DNA from: Flavobacterium sp. SM15
Lineage (GTDB): Bacteria; Bacteroidota; Bacteroidia; Flavobacteriales; Flavobacteriaceae
NCBI RefSeq assembly: GCF_022012335.1
Contig: NZ_JAKLTO010000001.1
Span: 540,844 to 604,843, forward strand
Length of the DNA stretch: 64,000 nucleotides
Reading direction: 5' to 3'
Under the pieces are notes generated by a model. It made no database searches and had not been told where the DNA came from. It saw only the letters and a list, made by a program, of their open reading frames with translations. Shown in pieces: positions 17,201-26,055 of the stretch (position 1 is the first letter of the stretch; the number at the start of each line of letters is the position of its first letter). Both the position numbers and the translations under genes were made by a program.

Positions 17201-17770
17201 ATGAAAAAATTGATTTTACTTTCGGTTGCTTCTTTAGCAATCCTTTCTTGTAATAAAGAAACTGCTTCGGCTGAAAAAATGAAAACGGCTTACATCGATA
17301 CTTCAAAATTATTGGAAGAGAATAAAGAGGCTAAAGATTTAGAAGAAAAATTCAAAGTAAAACAAGAAGAAATGGGTCGTGAATTGCAGGGTGAAGCAAA
17401 GCAGTTTCAAAGTGAAGCAGCTTCTTTCCAACAAAACGCGATGATTAAAGGGCAGGCATGGGCGCAAGCCAAAGGGGCTGAATTGCAAAAACGCGAGCAG
17501 CAATTAGGCATGAAACAACAGGCTATGATGCAAACGTTGCAACAAGAAAGCGGTAAAGAAATGGACAGCCTTGTGAAACGCATCAAAAATTACGTAAAAG
17601 AATACGGGAAAAAGAACGGTTACGACTACATCTATGGAACAGGTGACGCAGCCACTGTACTTTATGCAAAAGAGGCTTACGATATCACCACCACTATCAG
17701 CAAAGAGTTGAACGACAACTACAAAGGTCCTAAAAAGAGCGAAACCGCTAAAGAGGAAACTAAAAAATAA
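17201..17770 (+). CDS. OmpH/Skp-like periplasmic lipoprotein
   Basis: The start MKKLILLSVASLAILSCN has a lipobox (L-S-C at residues 15-17), so the product is probably a lipoprotein. The rest is an OmpH/Skp domain: a short strand (MKTAYIDTSKLLEEN), a long charged coiled coil (about residues 45-125, Gln- and Glu-rich), and a closing KNYVKEYGKKNGYDYIYGTG, which is the family's conserved C-terminal strand. Skp is a periplasmic chaperone for outer-membrane proteins. A lipidated Skp-like protein is common in Bacteroidota. It is monocistronic with a terminator. Confidence 0.85.
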   Translation: MKKLILLSVASLAILSCNKETASAEKMKTAYIDTSKLLEENKEAKDLEEKFKVKQEEMGRELQGEAKQFQSEAASFQQNAMIKGQAWAQAKGAELQKREQQLGMKQQAMMQTLQQESGKEMDSLVKRIKNYVKEYGKKNGYDYIYGTGDAATVLYAKEAYDITTTISKELNDNYKGPKKSETAKEETKK

Positions 17771-17775
17771 TCCTG

Positions 17776-17804
17776 AAGCCTTCCCATTATGGAGGGCTTT
17801 TTTT
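17776..17804 (+). terminator. Intrinsic terminator after the OmpH gene
   Basis: A 9-bp stem AAGCCTTCC/GGAGGGCTT (one G-T pair) with a 6-base loop is followed by seven T. An upstream in-frame ATG of the next gene (17789) lies in this hairpin, arguing that it is not the real start. Confidence 0.8.
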
Positions 17805-17825
17805 ATACCTTTACCCATCAAACTA

Positions 17826-17841
17826 TACGCCACGTGGAACA
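17826..17841. promoter_or_regulatory. Degenerate parS-like half site at the helicase start
   Basis: TACGCCACGTGGAACA keeps the right half and core of parS (CACGTGGAACA) but has three mismatches on the left. The GTG inside CACGTG is the probable start codon of the helicase gene. Confidence 0.35.
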
Positions 17842-20101
17842 AATTTCTCAAGCCGCCGAATACACGCTTCGGTTCATCAACCAAACCAATAGATCCATCT
17901 TTCTTACCGGAAAAGCTGGGACGGGTAAAACGACTTTACTCCGTGAAATCATTGCTACTACTCATAAAAATACCGTGGTTGTTGCGCCTACCGGAATTGC
18001 TGCCTTGAACGCAGGGGGAGTCACGATTCACTCGATGTTTCAATTACCTTTTGCTGCCTTTCTTCCTGATAATAAACAACTTCCGCATTTTTCAGAATCG
18101 GTTAAGTTTGAAAATAAGGATTCGCTTACCCGTCATTTTAACATGAATGTGACCAAACGTTCCGTGATTCGTAACATGGAATTATTGGTTATAGATGAAG
18201 TCAGTATGTTGCGTGCCGATGTATTGGATGCTATGGATTTCATGATGCGCAGGGTCCGAAGAAACGAACAGGCTTTTGGAGGTGTACAGATTTTATATAT
18301 AGGAGATTTATTACAATTACCTCCTGTTGTAAAGCAGGAGGAATGGCAACAGCTTTGCAAATACTACCGAGGAATGTTTTTTTTTCATTCGCACGTGGTA
18401 CAGCAGTATCCGCCGCTTTACATCGAATTGGAAAAGATTTTCAGACAGAGTGATGATACGTTTATTTCGGTACTTAACAACCTAAGAAACAACACAATAA
18501 CTGAAAATGATCTCCAGATTTTAAATCAGTTTGTGCAACCCGAATTCGATTTTAAAACCAACAGCGAATACATTACGCTTACCACGCACAATGCAAAAGC
18601 CGATGCGCTCAATTCCGACTCTTTAGCTGCACTGAAGGAAAAACAGTTCACCTTTTTACCCGAAATTATTGAGGAATTTCCGCAGAAAATTTTTCCGGTG
18701 GAAGAAAAACTGCAACTTAAAGTTGGCGCTCAGGTAATGTTTGTTAAAAACGATTTGTCTTTTGAAAAACGTTTTTTCAACGGAAAAATGGGCATAATCA
18801 AATCGCTTTCCGAGAACGAGATCCTTGTGCATTTTCCGGAAGAAAACAAATCCATTGAAGTAGAGCGCTATGAATGGCAGAACATTAAGTATAAAGTCAA
18901 TGAAAATACCAAGGAAATAGAGGAGGAACTCTTGGGAACGTTTACGCATTATCCCATCAAATTAGCCTGGGCAATTACCGTCCATAAAAGCCAAGGCTTA
19001 ACGTTTGACAAAGCTGTGCTTGATGTATCCAATGTTTTTGCTCCCGGACAAGCCTATGTGGCTCTTTCGCGTTTACGCTCCTTAAACGGGCTTATTTTGC
19101 TTTCTCCACTGCGTATGAATGGCATTTCTTCGGATGAGGATGTACTGGATTATGCAACCAACAAAGCTTCAGAAGAAGTTTTAAAGCAATCTTTATCGGT
19201 TGAAACCAAAAATTATTTGCTTAAATGCTTGATTTCCAGTTTTGATTTTAAAGTATTGATTCAAGAATGGCGTAACCACAGTTTCAGCTACAATCAGGAA
19301 GCACCGAAATCGCCCAAACGAAAGCATTTGCATTGGGCGGAAACCAACACGAAAAGTATTTCCGACTTAGGAGATGCCTCGGCAAAATTTCAAGTTCAAC
19401 TGCACAAATTGTTTTTGGAGGAAAACCCCAACATTGAATTTATCCGTCAGCGTTGTGAGGCGGCTTATGATTATTTTTTCAAAACACTGGATCAGGTCGT
19501 CGAAGAATTGTTGTTGAAAATTGAAGAAATCAAGCGCACCAAAAAAGTAAAAGCCTTTTACGACGAATTACTTCAATTGGAAGAATTGCAAATCAAGACG
19601 GTTTTGCAACTGAAAAAGGCGCTTCAATTAGTGAAAATTGTTTCCGAAGGCAAAGAAATTTCGAAAGAAAATTTAAAGTTGGAAGAAGCCAAAGTGTATA
19701 AAATCAATAAGCTGGTTACTGTAGCCCAACGCTTCAGAACCGAACATGCTGCTTTGATAGAGGAAGACCAGGACACTTCCTATTACGAACATCAACCTAA
19801 AAAAGCCAAAGAACCCAAGAAAGCAACCATCGAAGAAACGTTAGAATTATGGAAGCAAAATTTGTCGATCCATGAAATTGCTAAAAAACGAAAACTTACA
19901 CCGGGTACTATTTTTGGGCATTTCACCAAATTAATTCAACTGGAAGCCATAACCCTGCCGGATATTCTGCCCGAGGATAAAATCGACGAATTACGCTTGG
20001 TTTTTAAAGACTATAACGGTGAAAGTTTAGGGGAACTCAAGGACAGGCACGGCGATAAATTCAGCTGGGATGAACTGCGTTTGTACAAAGCAACGTTATA
20101 A
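17834..20101 (+). CDS. PIF1/RecD-like helicase with C-terminal HTH domain
   Basis: Probable 5'-3' DNA helicase of the PIF1-like AAA family. Walker A is GKAGTGKTTLL at residues 26-36, followed by the VAPTGIAALNAGG motif Ia, a Walker B region with LLVIDEVSMLRADVLDAMD, and a late SF1 motif VHKSQGLTFDKAVLDV...YVALSRLRSLNGL. The C-terminal 90 residues form a helicase-associated HTH (WKQNLSIHEIAKKRKLTPGT). I chose GTG at 17834, giving MEQISQAAEY, because a longer reading from 17789 begins inside the previous gene's terminator hairpin. It is divergent from nothing and ends at a bidirectional terminator. Confidence 0.88.
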   Translation: MEQISQAAEYTLRFINQTNRSIFLTGKAGTGKTTLLREIIATTHKNTVVVAPTGIAALNAGGVTIHSMFQLPFAAFLPDNKQLPHFSESVKFENKDSLTRHFNMNVTKRSVIRNMELLVIDEVSMLRADVLDAMDFMMRRVRRNEQAFGGVQILYIGDLLQLPPVVKQEEWQQLCKYYRGMFFFHSHVVQQYPPLYIELEKIFRQSDDTFISVLNNLRNNTITENDLQILNQFVQPEFDFKTNSEYITLTTHNAKADALNSDSLAALKEKQFTFLPEIIEEFPQKIFPVEEKLQLKVGAQVMFVKNDLSFEKRFFNGKMGIIKSLSENEILVHFPEENKSIEVERYEWQNIKYKVNENTKEIEEELLGTFTHYPIKLAWAITVHKSQGLTFDKAVLDVSNVFAPGQAYVALSRLRSLNGLILLSPLRMNGISSDEDVLDYATNKASEEVLKQSLSVETKNYLLKCLISSFDFKVLIQEWRNHSFSYNQEAPKSPKRKHLHWAETNTKSISDLGDASAKFQVQLHKLFLEENPNIEFIRQRCEAAYDYFFKTLDQVVEELLLKIEEIKRTKKVKAFYDELLQLEELQIKTVLQLKKALQLVKIVSEGKEISKENLKLEEAKVYKINKLVTVAQRFRTEHAALIEEDQDTSYYEHQPKKAKEPKKATIEETLELWKQNLSIHEIAKKRKLTPGTIFGHFTKLIQLEAITLPDILPEDKIDELRLVFKDYNGESLGELKDRHGDKFSWDELRLYKATL

Positions 20102-20106
20102 AAAAA

Positions 20107-20130
20107 CCGCATAAAACTATGCGGCTTTTA
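20107..20130. terminator. Bidirectional intrinsic terminator
   Basis: A perfect 7-bp stem CCGCATA/TATGCGG with a 4-base loop has an A-run before it and a T-rich run after it, between the convergent helicase and DoxX genes. Confidence 0.8.
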
Positions 20131-20147
20131 TTGAGTTTAGTTTGATT

Positions 20148-20540
20148 TTACAGCCAATAAACGGCCAGTATCGCAGGGATAAAATAAATTACGATGGTTC
20201 TTGCGCCGTCGTAATCTTTAGCGATGCGTTGTCCGAAAAGTAAAAACAACAAAGTGATGCAGGAAACTACCGCACCGTAATGACCAATGGTAGTACTTCC
20301 GTTAGCAATCAACTGGAAAATTCCCGCCACACAAAGTGCTCCGGCAATGATTTCCAAAATTAGGACCAAACCTAAGGAGGCCGGTACCTGATTTTTAATA
20401 AACGTTTGTGAAAAGTGGCCTTTCAACCATTCTACATTGCCGTTCCAATCGGCTATTTTATCGTATCCGGACTGTAAAAAAGTGATGGCTAAAAAGGCTA
20501 AAATCAAGACGCCAAAAAGTTCGGTGTTGGTCATGTACAT
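20148..20540 (-). CDS. DoxX-like four-helix membrane protein
   Basis: A 130-residue protein with about four hydrophobic spans (LFGVLILAFLAITFLQSG; LGLVLILEIIAGALCVAGIF; AVVSCITLLFLLFG; TIVIYFIPAILAVYWL). The FLQSGYDKIADW segment after the first helix is typical of DoxX-family proteins. The reaction is unknown; some DoxX proteins take part in redox or quinone-related processes. The start is either MYMTNTEL at 20540 or MTNTEL at 20534. It lies 4 bases after the holB stop on the same strand and is probably co-transcribed. Confidence 0.75.
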   Translation of the reverse strand: MYMTNTELFGVLILAFLAITFLQSGYDKIADWNGNVEWLKGHFSQTFIKNQVPASLGLVLILEIIAGALCVAGIFQLIANGSTTIGHYGAVVSCITLLFLLFGQRIAKDYDGARTIVIYFIPAILAVYWL

Positions 20541-20544
20541 AGTG

Positions 20545-21693
20545 TTATTTTTTATGGATTAAACGGGTAAGTTTTATGGATAAATCGGTTAAAATGATTT
20601 TTGCATTACCGTTGCGCTCAATGTGGTAAATCGCATCGGAGAGTTCCTTGAAAATTTCTTCAATATTGTTGCCGTTGACAAAGGGCGCAAAGTTTTCCAG
20701 TTTGAATTTGTCTACGGTTGGCTCGATGTACACCAGCGAAGGCGACTGGTAGTTGAGCAATAAGGCCTGTCGGAACATTTCCACGCAAAAATGCAAAAAC
20801 TGTTTTTGGGCTTCGCGACCGATTCCCGCAATTTCCTCGCTCCAGGAAGTAAGGTCCAGAATTGCCGAAGCATTGCCTTTGGCACGAAACGCAGCGCGAA
20901 CCCACTGCACAAACCACTCTTCAAACGGAAATTCGTTTTGGTCTTTATGTAAAAGTTGCAGGGCACGGTTGTAATTTCCCTGTGCTTGATGAGCGATTTT
21001 AAGTGCTTGCTTTTCTTCTAAATTTTCACGTGAAACTAAAGCCTCAGCTATCACATTTTCGGGTAATCCTTTAAAATCCAGCACTTGGCAACGCGACAAA
21101 ATCGTTTGCATGATGTCGTCCTGATTTTCGGTCACTAAGAGGAAAACGGTTTTTTGCGGTGGTTCTTCCAGTAATTTCAAAAGTTTGTTGGAAGTTTCGG
21201 TGTTCATTTTTTCGGCCATCCAAATGATCATCACTTTGTAACCGCCTTCGTAGGCTTTCAGTGATAATTTTTTTACAATTTCCTGCGCTTCATACACATT
21301 GATGAGCCCCTGTTTGTTTTCAATCCCAATGAATTTCAACCATTCGAACAAACTTCCGTACACATTTTTAGAAACGAATTCACGCCAGTGCTGGATAAAA
21401 TTGTCGCTCACCGGATGGGATTTCACTTCGCTGTTGGCCGCCACAGGAAACACAAAATGCAAATCGGGATGGGAAAAATGCTCAAATTTCAGGTTACAGG
21501 CTTGATTGCCGGTGTTGTTTTCTCCCGAAACATTGGAACACAAAATATAACGGGCATAGGCAATTGCCATGGCTAAGGTACCCGATCCTTCCGGTCCCAC
21601 AAACAGTTGGGCGTGCGGAATACGGCCCAAATCGGCACTTTTGGTGAGATGGCTCTTGAGGTGTTGCTGTCCTAAAATTTCCTGAAATAGCAT
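20545..21693 (-). CDS. holB: DNA polymerase III delta' subunit (clamp loader)
   Basis: Clamp-loader subunit delta', needed to load the beta clamp. The N-terminus MLFQEILGQQHLKSHLTKSA and IPHAQLFVGPEGSGT are the family's entry. The Walker A-like loop GPEGSGT (residues 33-39) lacks the Lys, as expected for delta', which does not hydrolyse ATP. KMNTETSNKLLKLLEEPPQKTVFLLVTEN and ILSRCQVLDFKGL are the sensor 1 (SRC) regions. A pair of Cys (near residues 52 and 66) may be a partial zinc module. At 382 residues it is close to family length. A -7 box is present upstream. Confidence 0.92.
   Translation of the reverse strand: MLFQEILGQQHLKSHLTKSADLGRIPHAQLFVGPEGSGTLAMAIAYARYILCSNVSGENNTGNQACNLKFEHFSHPDLHFVFPVAANSEVKSHPVSDNFIQHWREFVSKNVYGSLFEWLKFIGIENKQGLINVYEAQEIVKKLSLKAYEGGYKVMIIWMAEKMNTETSNKLLKLLEEPPQKTVFLLVTENQDDIMQTILSRCQVLDFKGLPENVIAEALVSRENLEEKQALKIAHQAQGNYNRALQLLHKDQNEFPFEEWFVQWVRAAFRAKGNASAILDLTSWSEEIAGIGREAQKQFLHFCVEMFRQALLLNYQSPSLVYIEPTVDKFKLENFAPFVNGNNIEEIFKELSDAIYHIERNGNAKIILTDLSIKLTRLIHKK
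21022..21037. promoter_or_regulatory. Weak parS-like palindrome inside holB
   Basis: ATTTTCACGTGAAACT has a perfect inner 12-bp palindrome TTTCACGTGAAA, but three mismatches to parS at the outer bases. It lies within coding sequence. Confidence 0.3.
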
Positions 21694-21697
21694 GAAG

Positions 21698-21705
21698 CAA
21701 AGATA
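21698..21705 (-). promoter_or_regulatory. Candidate -7 box for holB
   Basis: Minus-strand TATCTTTG fits TAnnTTTG, only 4 bases upstream of the annotated start. Either transcription is nearly leaderless or an internal start is used. Confidence 0.35.
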
Positions 21706-21780
21706 ACAGAAAGTTGCAAAGTTTAAAATTGAGGATCTGCCAAAAAAATGACAGAAAAAAGACCAAAAAAATAAAAATGC

Positions 21781-21788
21781 TATATTTG
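21781..21788 (+). promoter_or_regulatory. Candidate -7 box for pgk
   Basis: TATATTTG fits TAnnTTTG, 38 bases before the pgk start. Confidence 0.45.
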
Positions 21789-21826
21789 CTGATTAATGAA
21801 TAAACAAACAACAAAATAATTGCTCA

Positions 21827-23014
21827 ATGAAAACCCTTAACGATTTTAATTTTTCAGGTAAAAAAGCCATCATCCGTGTAGATTTCAACGTTCCTTTGGA
21901 CGAAAATTTTAAAGTAACCGATGCCACGCGTATCGAGGCGGCTAAACCAACGATTGATAAAATTTTAAAAGACGGGGGAAGTGTTATTTTGATGTCCCAC
22001 TTGGGAAGACCAAAAGGGGTTGAGGCCAAATATTCGCTTCAGCATATCGTGGCAAAAACCTCTGAAGTATTGGGTGTTCCTGTAAAATTCGCTTCGGATT
22101 GTATCGGAGAAATTGCTGAAAATGCGGCAGCTGCTTTGCAAAACGGAGAAGTATTGCTTTTGGAAAACCTTCGTTTTTATGCCGAAGAGGAAAAAGGCGA
22201 CTTGGATTTCGCCCAAAAATTAGCCAAATTAGGAGATATTTATGTGAACGATGCCTTCGGAACGGCGCACCGCGCACACGCTTCGACCACGATTATTGCC
22301 CAGTTTTTCACGGAGCACAAATGTTTTGGTATGCTTTTGGCTAAAGAAATCGAAAGTTTGAATAAAGTGTTGAACAACTCTGAAAAACCGGTAACCGCGG
22401 TGTTGGGCGGATCGAAAGTATCTTCCAAAATCACGGTAATCGAAAACGTTTTGGACAAAATCGACCACATGATTATTGGAGGAGGAATGACCTTTACCTT
22501 CATCAAAGCGCTAGGCGGAAAAATTGGAAATTCCATTTGTGAAGACGATAAGATGGCCTTAGCCTTAGAAATTCTTGAAAAAGCTAAAGCGAAAAACGTA
22601 CAGATTCACTTGCCGGTGGATGTATTAGCTGCGGATGCTTTTTCTAACGAAGCCAATACACAGATTGTAGATGTAAATAATATTCCGGACGGTTGGCAAG
22701 GGTTGGACGTAGGGCCAAAATCGCTAGAAGCTCTGAAATCAGTAATTAAAGATTCGAAAACCATCCTTTGGAACGGACCGTTAGGGGTTTTTGAATTGGA
22801 AAAATTTGCCGAAGGAACCATCACTTTAGGAAACTTTATTGCCGAAGCTACCAAAAATGGCGCTTTTTCTTTAGTTGGAGGAGGAGATTCTGTGGCAGCC
22901 GTAAAGCAGTTCGGTTTGGAGCCTAAAATGAGTTATGTTTCCACGGGCGGCGGGGCCATGTTGGAAATGTTGGAAGGGAAAACCTTACCGGGAATCGCCG
23001 CCATAGAACGTTAA
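21827..23014 (+). CDS. pgk: Phosphoglycerate kinase
   Basis: Glycolytic enzyme that transfers phosphate from 1,3-bisphosphoglycerate to ADP. Signature [16 protein letters not shown] is at residues 17-32, [11 protein letters not shown] near 55, [11 protein letters not shown] in the N-lobe, and the ADP-side [13 protein letters not shown] near residue 350 with [15 protein letters not shown] after it. Length 395 is normal. It is a single gene with its own promoter box, divergent from holB. No neighbouring glycolysis gene (for example gapA) is present. Confidence 0.97.
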   Translation: MKTLNDFNFSGKKAIIRVDFNVPLDENFKVTDATRIEAAKPTIDKILKDGGSVILMSHLGRPKGVEAKYSLQHIVAKTSEVLGVPVKFASDCIGEIAENAAAALQNGEVLLLENLRFYAEEEKGDLDFAQKLAKLGDIYVNDAFGTAHRAHASTTIIAQFFTEHKCFGMLLAKEIESLNKVLNNSEKPVTAVLGGSKVSSKITVIENVLDKIDHMIIGGGMTFTFIKALGGKIGNSICEDDKMALALEILEKAKAKNVQIHLPVDVLAADAFSNEANTQIVDVNNIPDGWQGLDVGPKSLEALKSVIKDSKTILWNGPLGVFELEKFAEGTITLGNFIAEATKNGAFSLVGGGDSVAAVKQFGLEPKMSYVSTGGGAMLEMLEGKTLPGIAAIER

Positions 23015-23062
23015 AATTTCGTTTTTTAACAATATTTTTTGAAATTATCAGTTATTAGCTAT

Positions 23063-23070
23063 TATGTTTG
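23063..23070 (+). promoter_or_regulatory. Candidate -7 box
   Basis: TATGTTTG fits TAnnTTTG, 45 bases before the transglycosylase start. Confidence 0.4.
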
Positions 23071-23115
23071 CAATCTTCGTAAGAGATTGAATGATAACGG
23101 ATTAAATAAACAAGC

Positions 23116-24999
23116 ATGAGTAAAACAAAAGTATTTTCTTTGTTTTTTGGTTTGGTTTCCTTAGCAGGAATTGCTCAGGAATCAGCCGAAATAAAAGAAC
23201 AAATTACACAGCTCCCAAAGCTATCGTACCTTGACTCTATTAAAGCGACTTTCGTAGGACACGAAACCAGCAACTGCATCGACGAAATGTGGATGAAGGA
23301 GCTGAGCAATCAGGAACTTTTCAACGACATGCAATCGGATATCAACAAAGCAAATTCGAATGAAGCCGTTTCCTATGATCTAAACACAGAACTTTTAAAA
23401 GAGCGTTTGGAAAAACTGAATCAGAAATCGCCTTTCAACGTAGAATACAACCCTACAATAGAAGGAGTTATTAAAGGGTTCTTAAAAAATCGACCGCGCG
23501 CTTTTGAGCGTTTGATGGCTTTATCGGAATATTATTTCCCGATGTTCGAATCCAAGCTTTCAAAATACGATCTTCCACTGGAAATCAAATATTTAGCCAT
23601 CGTGGAATCGGCACTGAATCCATTGGCAAAATCCCGAGTGGGAGCAAGCGGTTTATGGCAGTTCATGTACGAAACCGGAAAACAATATAATTTGGAGGTA
23701 AACTCTTATGTGGATGAGCGTTACGATCCGTTAAAAGCTACCGAAGCAGCGTGTCAGTATTTTACCAACATGTATAAGATTTTCGGAGATTGGGATTTGG
23801 TTTTGGCTTCTTACAATACAGGGCCGGGCAATATTTCCAAAGCGATTCGTCGCTCGGGCGGACAGACCAATTACTGGAACATCAGAAAGTACATGCATCA
23901 GGAAACCCAAGGCTATTTGCCGGCGTTTTATGCTACCATGTACATCTACGAATACAAAAAAGAACACGGAATTGTGCCTAAACGTGCAACGATGACCTAT
24001 TTTGAGACCGATACGGTAATGGTGAAAAAGCAAATGTCGTTCAAACAACTTTCCGATTTATTGGATATGCCGGAAGAGCAATTGCGTTTCCTAAACCCGA
24101 TTTACAAACGTGACGTGGTTCCTTTTGTTACGGATAAAGCACATTTCATTCGTTTACCGAAAAATAAATTGGCGGTATTTACTTCGAATGAAGATAAAGT
24201 GTACGCCTACATCAACTACGAAGACAGCAAACGCGAAAAACAAATTTTCAAAGTTAAAAAACCAAGAACCATAGTTTCGGATTCTATTCCAACAGCTGTA
24301 GCCTCTACCAATGTGAGCAATTCTGCTGAAGAAGACAATGAAGAAGTGACCAGTAAACCGGTTAAGAAACTTAGAACGAAATACTACACGGTAAAACGAG
24401 GGGACAACCTTTCGGAAATTTCAGAAAAAAACAACGTTTCCATGGCTGATTTAAAGAAATGGAACAAGATCAAGGGTTCAACGGTAAATGCGGGTCAGAA
24501 ACTTAAAATCCAATTCGAAACCAATGTAGTGGTTGCCGAAAAAATGGCTAAGAAAAAGAAAACCGACACGCTTAAAGTTAGCGAGCCAATCGTGAAGAAC
24601 GAGGAGCCTAAAACTGAAGTGACAACAAATGAAAAAGTTTATGTAGTTCAGAAAGGGGACAACCTTACTCAGATTGCTACCAAAAATAACGTAACTATTG
24701 CCGAACTTAAAGAATGGAACGCTATCGATAGCGAAGGCATCAAAGCGGGTCAGGAGTTAAAAATCAAAACTTCAGAAGAGGTGGTTGCGGCAGTTGAGAA
24801 GGCTGAGAAAAAAGAAGTAAAAAAATCTACTTTCAGAGAACGCAGTCTTGAGAAAGAACGCATGTATGTTGTGCAAAAGGGAGATTCACTACTTAGAATT
24901 TCCAAAAAACACGGTATTAGTGTGGCGGCCATCAAAAAACTCAACAACATTCAAGGAGACGAGATTCGACCGGGTCAGAAACTTAAAATCAACGGATAA
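23116..24999 (+). CDS. Membrane-bound lytic murein transglycosylase D-like, with three LysM domains
   Basis: A signal peptide (about residues 1-20) is followed by a GH23 lysozyme-like domain at about residues 130-300. The catalytic Glu is in IVESALNPLAKS, followed by GASGLWQFM and LASYNTGPGN, the standard MltD motif set. Three LysM peptidoglycan-binding repeats follow at about residues 422-465, 508-553 and 583-627, each with a GDNL/GDSL and a GQ-K/E-LKI signature. It cleaves glycan strands in cell-wall turnover. Its terminator hairpin overlaps the start codon of the next gene (DUF4837). Confidence 0.92.
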   Translation: MSKTKVFSLFFGLVSLAGIAQESAEIKEQITQLPKLSYLDSIKATFVGHETSNCIDEMWMKELSNQELFNDMQSDINKANSNEAVSYDLNTELLKERLEKLNQKSPFNVEYNPTIEGVIKGFLKNRPRAFERLMALSEYYFPMFESKLSKYDLPLEIKYLAIVESALNPLAKSRVGASGLWQFMYETGKQYNLEVNSYVDERYDPLKATEAACQYFTNMYKIFGDWDLVLASYNTGPGNISKAIRRSGGQTNYWNIRKYMHQETQGYLPAFYATMYIYEYKKEHGIVPKRATMTYFETDTVMVKKQMSFKQLSDLLDMPEEQLRFLNPIYKRDVVPFVTDKAHFIRLPKNKLAVFTSNEDKVYAYINYEDSKREKQIFKVKKPRTIVSDSIPTAVASTNVSNSAEEDNEEVTSKPVKKLRTKYYTVKRGDNLSEISEKNNVSMADLKKWNKIKGSTVNAGQKLKIQFETNVVVAEKMAKKKKTDTLKVSEPIVKNEEPKTEVTTNEKVYVVQKGDNLTQIATKNNVTIAELKEWNAIDSEGIKAGQELKIKTSEEVVAAVEKAEKKEVKKSTFRERSLEKERMYVVQKGDSLLRISKKHGISVAAIKKLNNIQGDEIRPGQKLKING

Positions 25000-25005
25000 T
25001 TTAGT

Positions 25006-25052
25006 AAATTCGCTTTTCAAACGGTTATTGTGAGAAAAGCGAATTTTTTTTT
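25006..25052 (+). terminator. Intrinsic terminator whose loop holds the next gene's start codon
   Basis: A perfect 13-bp stem (25006-25018 with 25034-25046) has a 15-base loop, followed by a run of nine T from 25044. The GTG start of the DUF4837 gene (25030-25032) lies in the loop, and the T-run encodes part of its signal peptide (FF). Confidence 0.8.
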
Positions 25053-26055
25053 AGGATTGCTGCTGTTGCTGCTTTTGTTTTCCTGTAAAGAGAATACAAA
25101 AAAAGCGGGTTTGGTTTTGCCTGCCTCGGCCGGTAAAATCAATTCGGTTGCCATAATCATTGACGATGTGCTCTGGAACGGTGAAATAGGGGACACTCTT
25201 AGAAAAAAACTTGCCGCTCCGGTAGATGGGCTTCAGGATGAAGAACCGTTGTTTACCATTAATCAATATTCCCCAAAAATTTTTGACGCTTCGGTGCAGC
25301 TGAACCGAAACATTGTTGTGGTTTCCAAGGCTAACAGTAACGAATTCAAACACGTGGAAAATAAATACGCTTCGCCTCAAAACGTATTTTACATCACTGG
25401 GCATTCCCTAAAACAACTAATTGAAACCATTGAACTGCATTCCCAAACTCTGGCCAGCAGCATTAAGTTTTATGAAATTATTGAAAACCAGCGTCAAATG
25501 TCTGCCTCACTGTTTAACGACAAACGCATCCGAGCAACCTTTGGTTGTACACTGTTGATTCCTTCGTCTTTTTCGTATGCCTTACTAGACAAAAAGTTTC
25601 TGTGGCTGAAAAAAGACATTCCTTCGGGAAATTCCAGTTTGCTTATTTATGAAGTACCAATATCGAGCCTAGAAAAGCAAAACGGATATGTTTCCAATCT
25701 TGTTCGGATAAGAGACTCTATTGGAAGACGTTACATTAAGGGGATGGTAGACAAAGCAAGTATGATTACCGAAGAAAGCTATGCGCCGTATTTGTCTAAA
25801 ACTAAAATTGACGATAAAAAATCCTTTGAAGTTCGCGGCACGTGGGAACTTGAAAACAGTTTCATGAACGGGCCTTTTATTAATTACGCCATCAAAGACC
25901 AAAAACGAAACCGCTATGTGGTTGTGGAAGGCTTTGTCTATAATCCTTCCAGTACTAAACGCGATATGATTTTTGAACTGGAATCAATTATAAAATCGTT
26001 GCAATTTGTAAATTCAAAAACCAATGGAACCAAAATTCGAAATAAAGCCCTTTAA
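25030..26055 (+). CDS. DUF4837 family lipoprotein
   Basis: GTG start, then RKANFFLGLLLLLLLFSC, a lipoprotein signal with Cys at residue 19. The 341-residue body contains VAIIIDDVLWNGEIGDTLRK and the C-terminal RNRYVVVEGFVYNPSSTKRD, which are typical of DUF4837, a Bacteroidota lipoprotein family of unknown function. The start is supported by the signal peptide, although it lies inside the transglycosylase terminator hairpin, so expression may depend on readthrough. The 3' end overlaps elaA by 32 bases in another frame. Confidence 0.82.
   Translation: MRKANFFLGLLLLLLLFSCKENTKKAGLVLPASAGKINSVAIIIDDVLWNGEIGDTLRKKLAAPVDGLQDEEPLFTINQYSPKIFDASVQLNRNIVVVSKANSNEFKHVENKYASPQNVFYITGHSLKQLIETIELHSQTLASSIKFYEIIENQRQMSASLFNDKRIRATFGCTLLIPSSFSYALLDKKFLWLKKDIPSGNSSLLIYEVPISSLEKQNGYVSNLVRIRDSIGRRYIKGMVDKASMITEESYAPYLSKTKIDDKKSFEVRGTWELENSFMNGPFINYAIKDQKRNRYVVVEGFVYNPSSTKRDMIFELESIIKSLQFVNSKTNGTKIRNKAL

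Noticed and set aside
21965..22536. Several overlapping frames antisense to pgk
   Set aside because: Arise from codon bias of pgk on the opposite strand; no recognisable domain.
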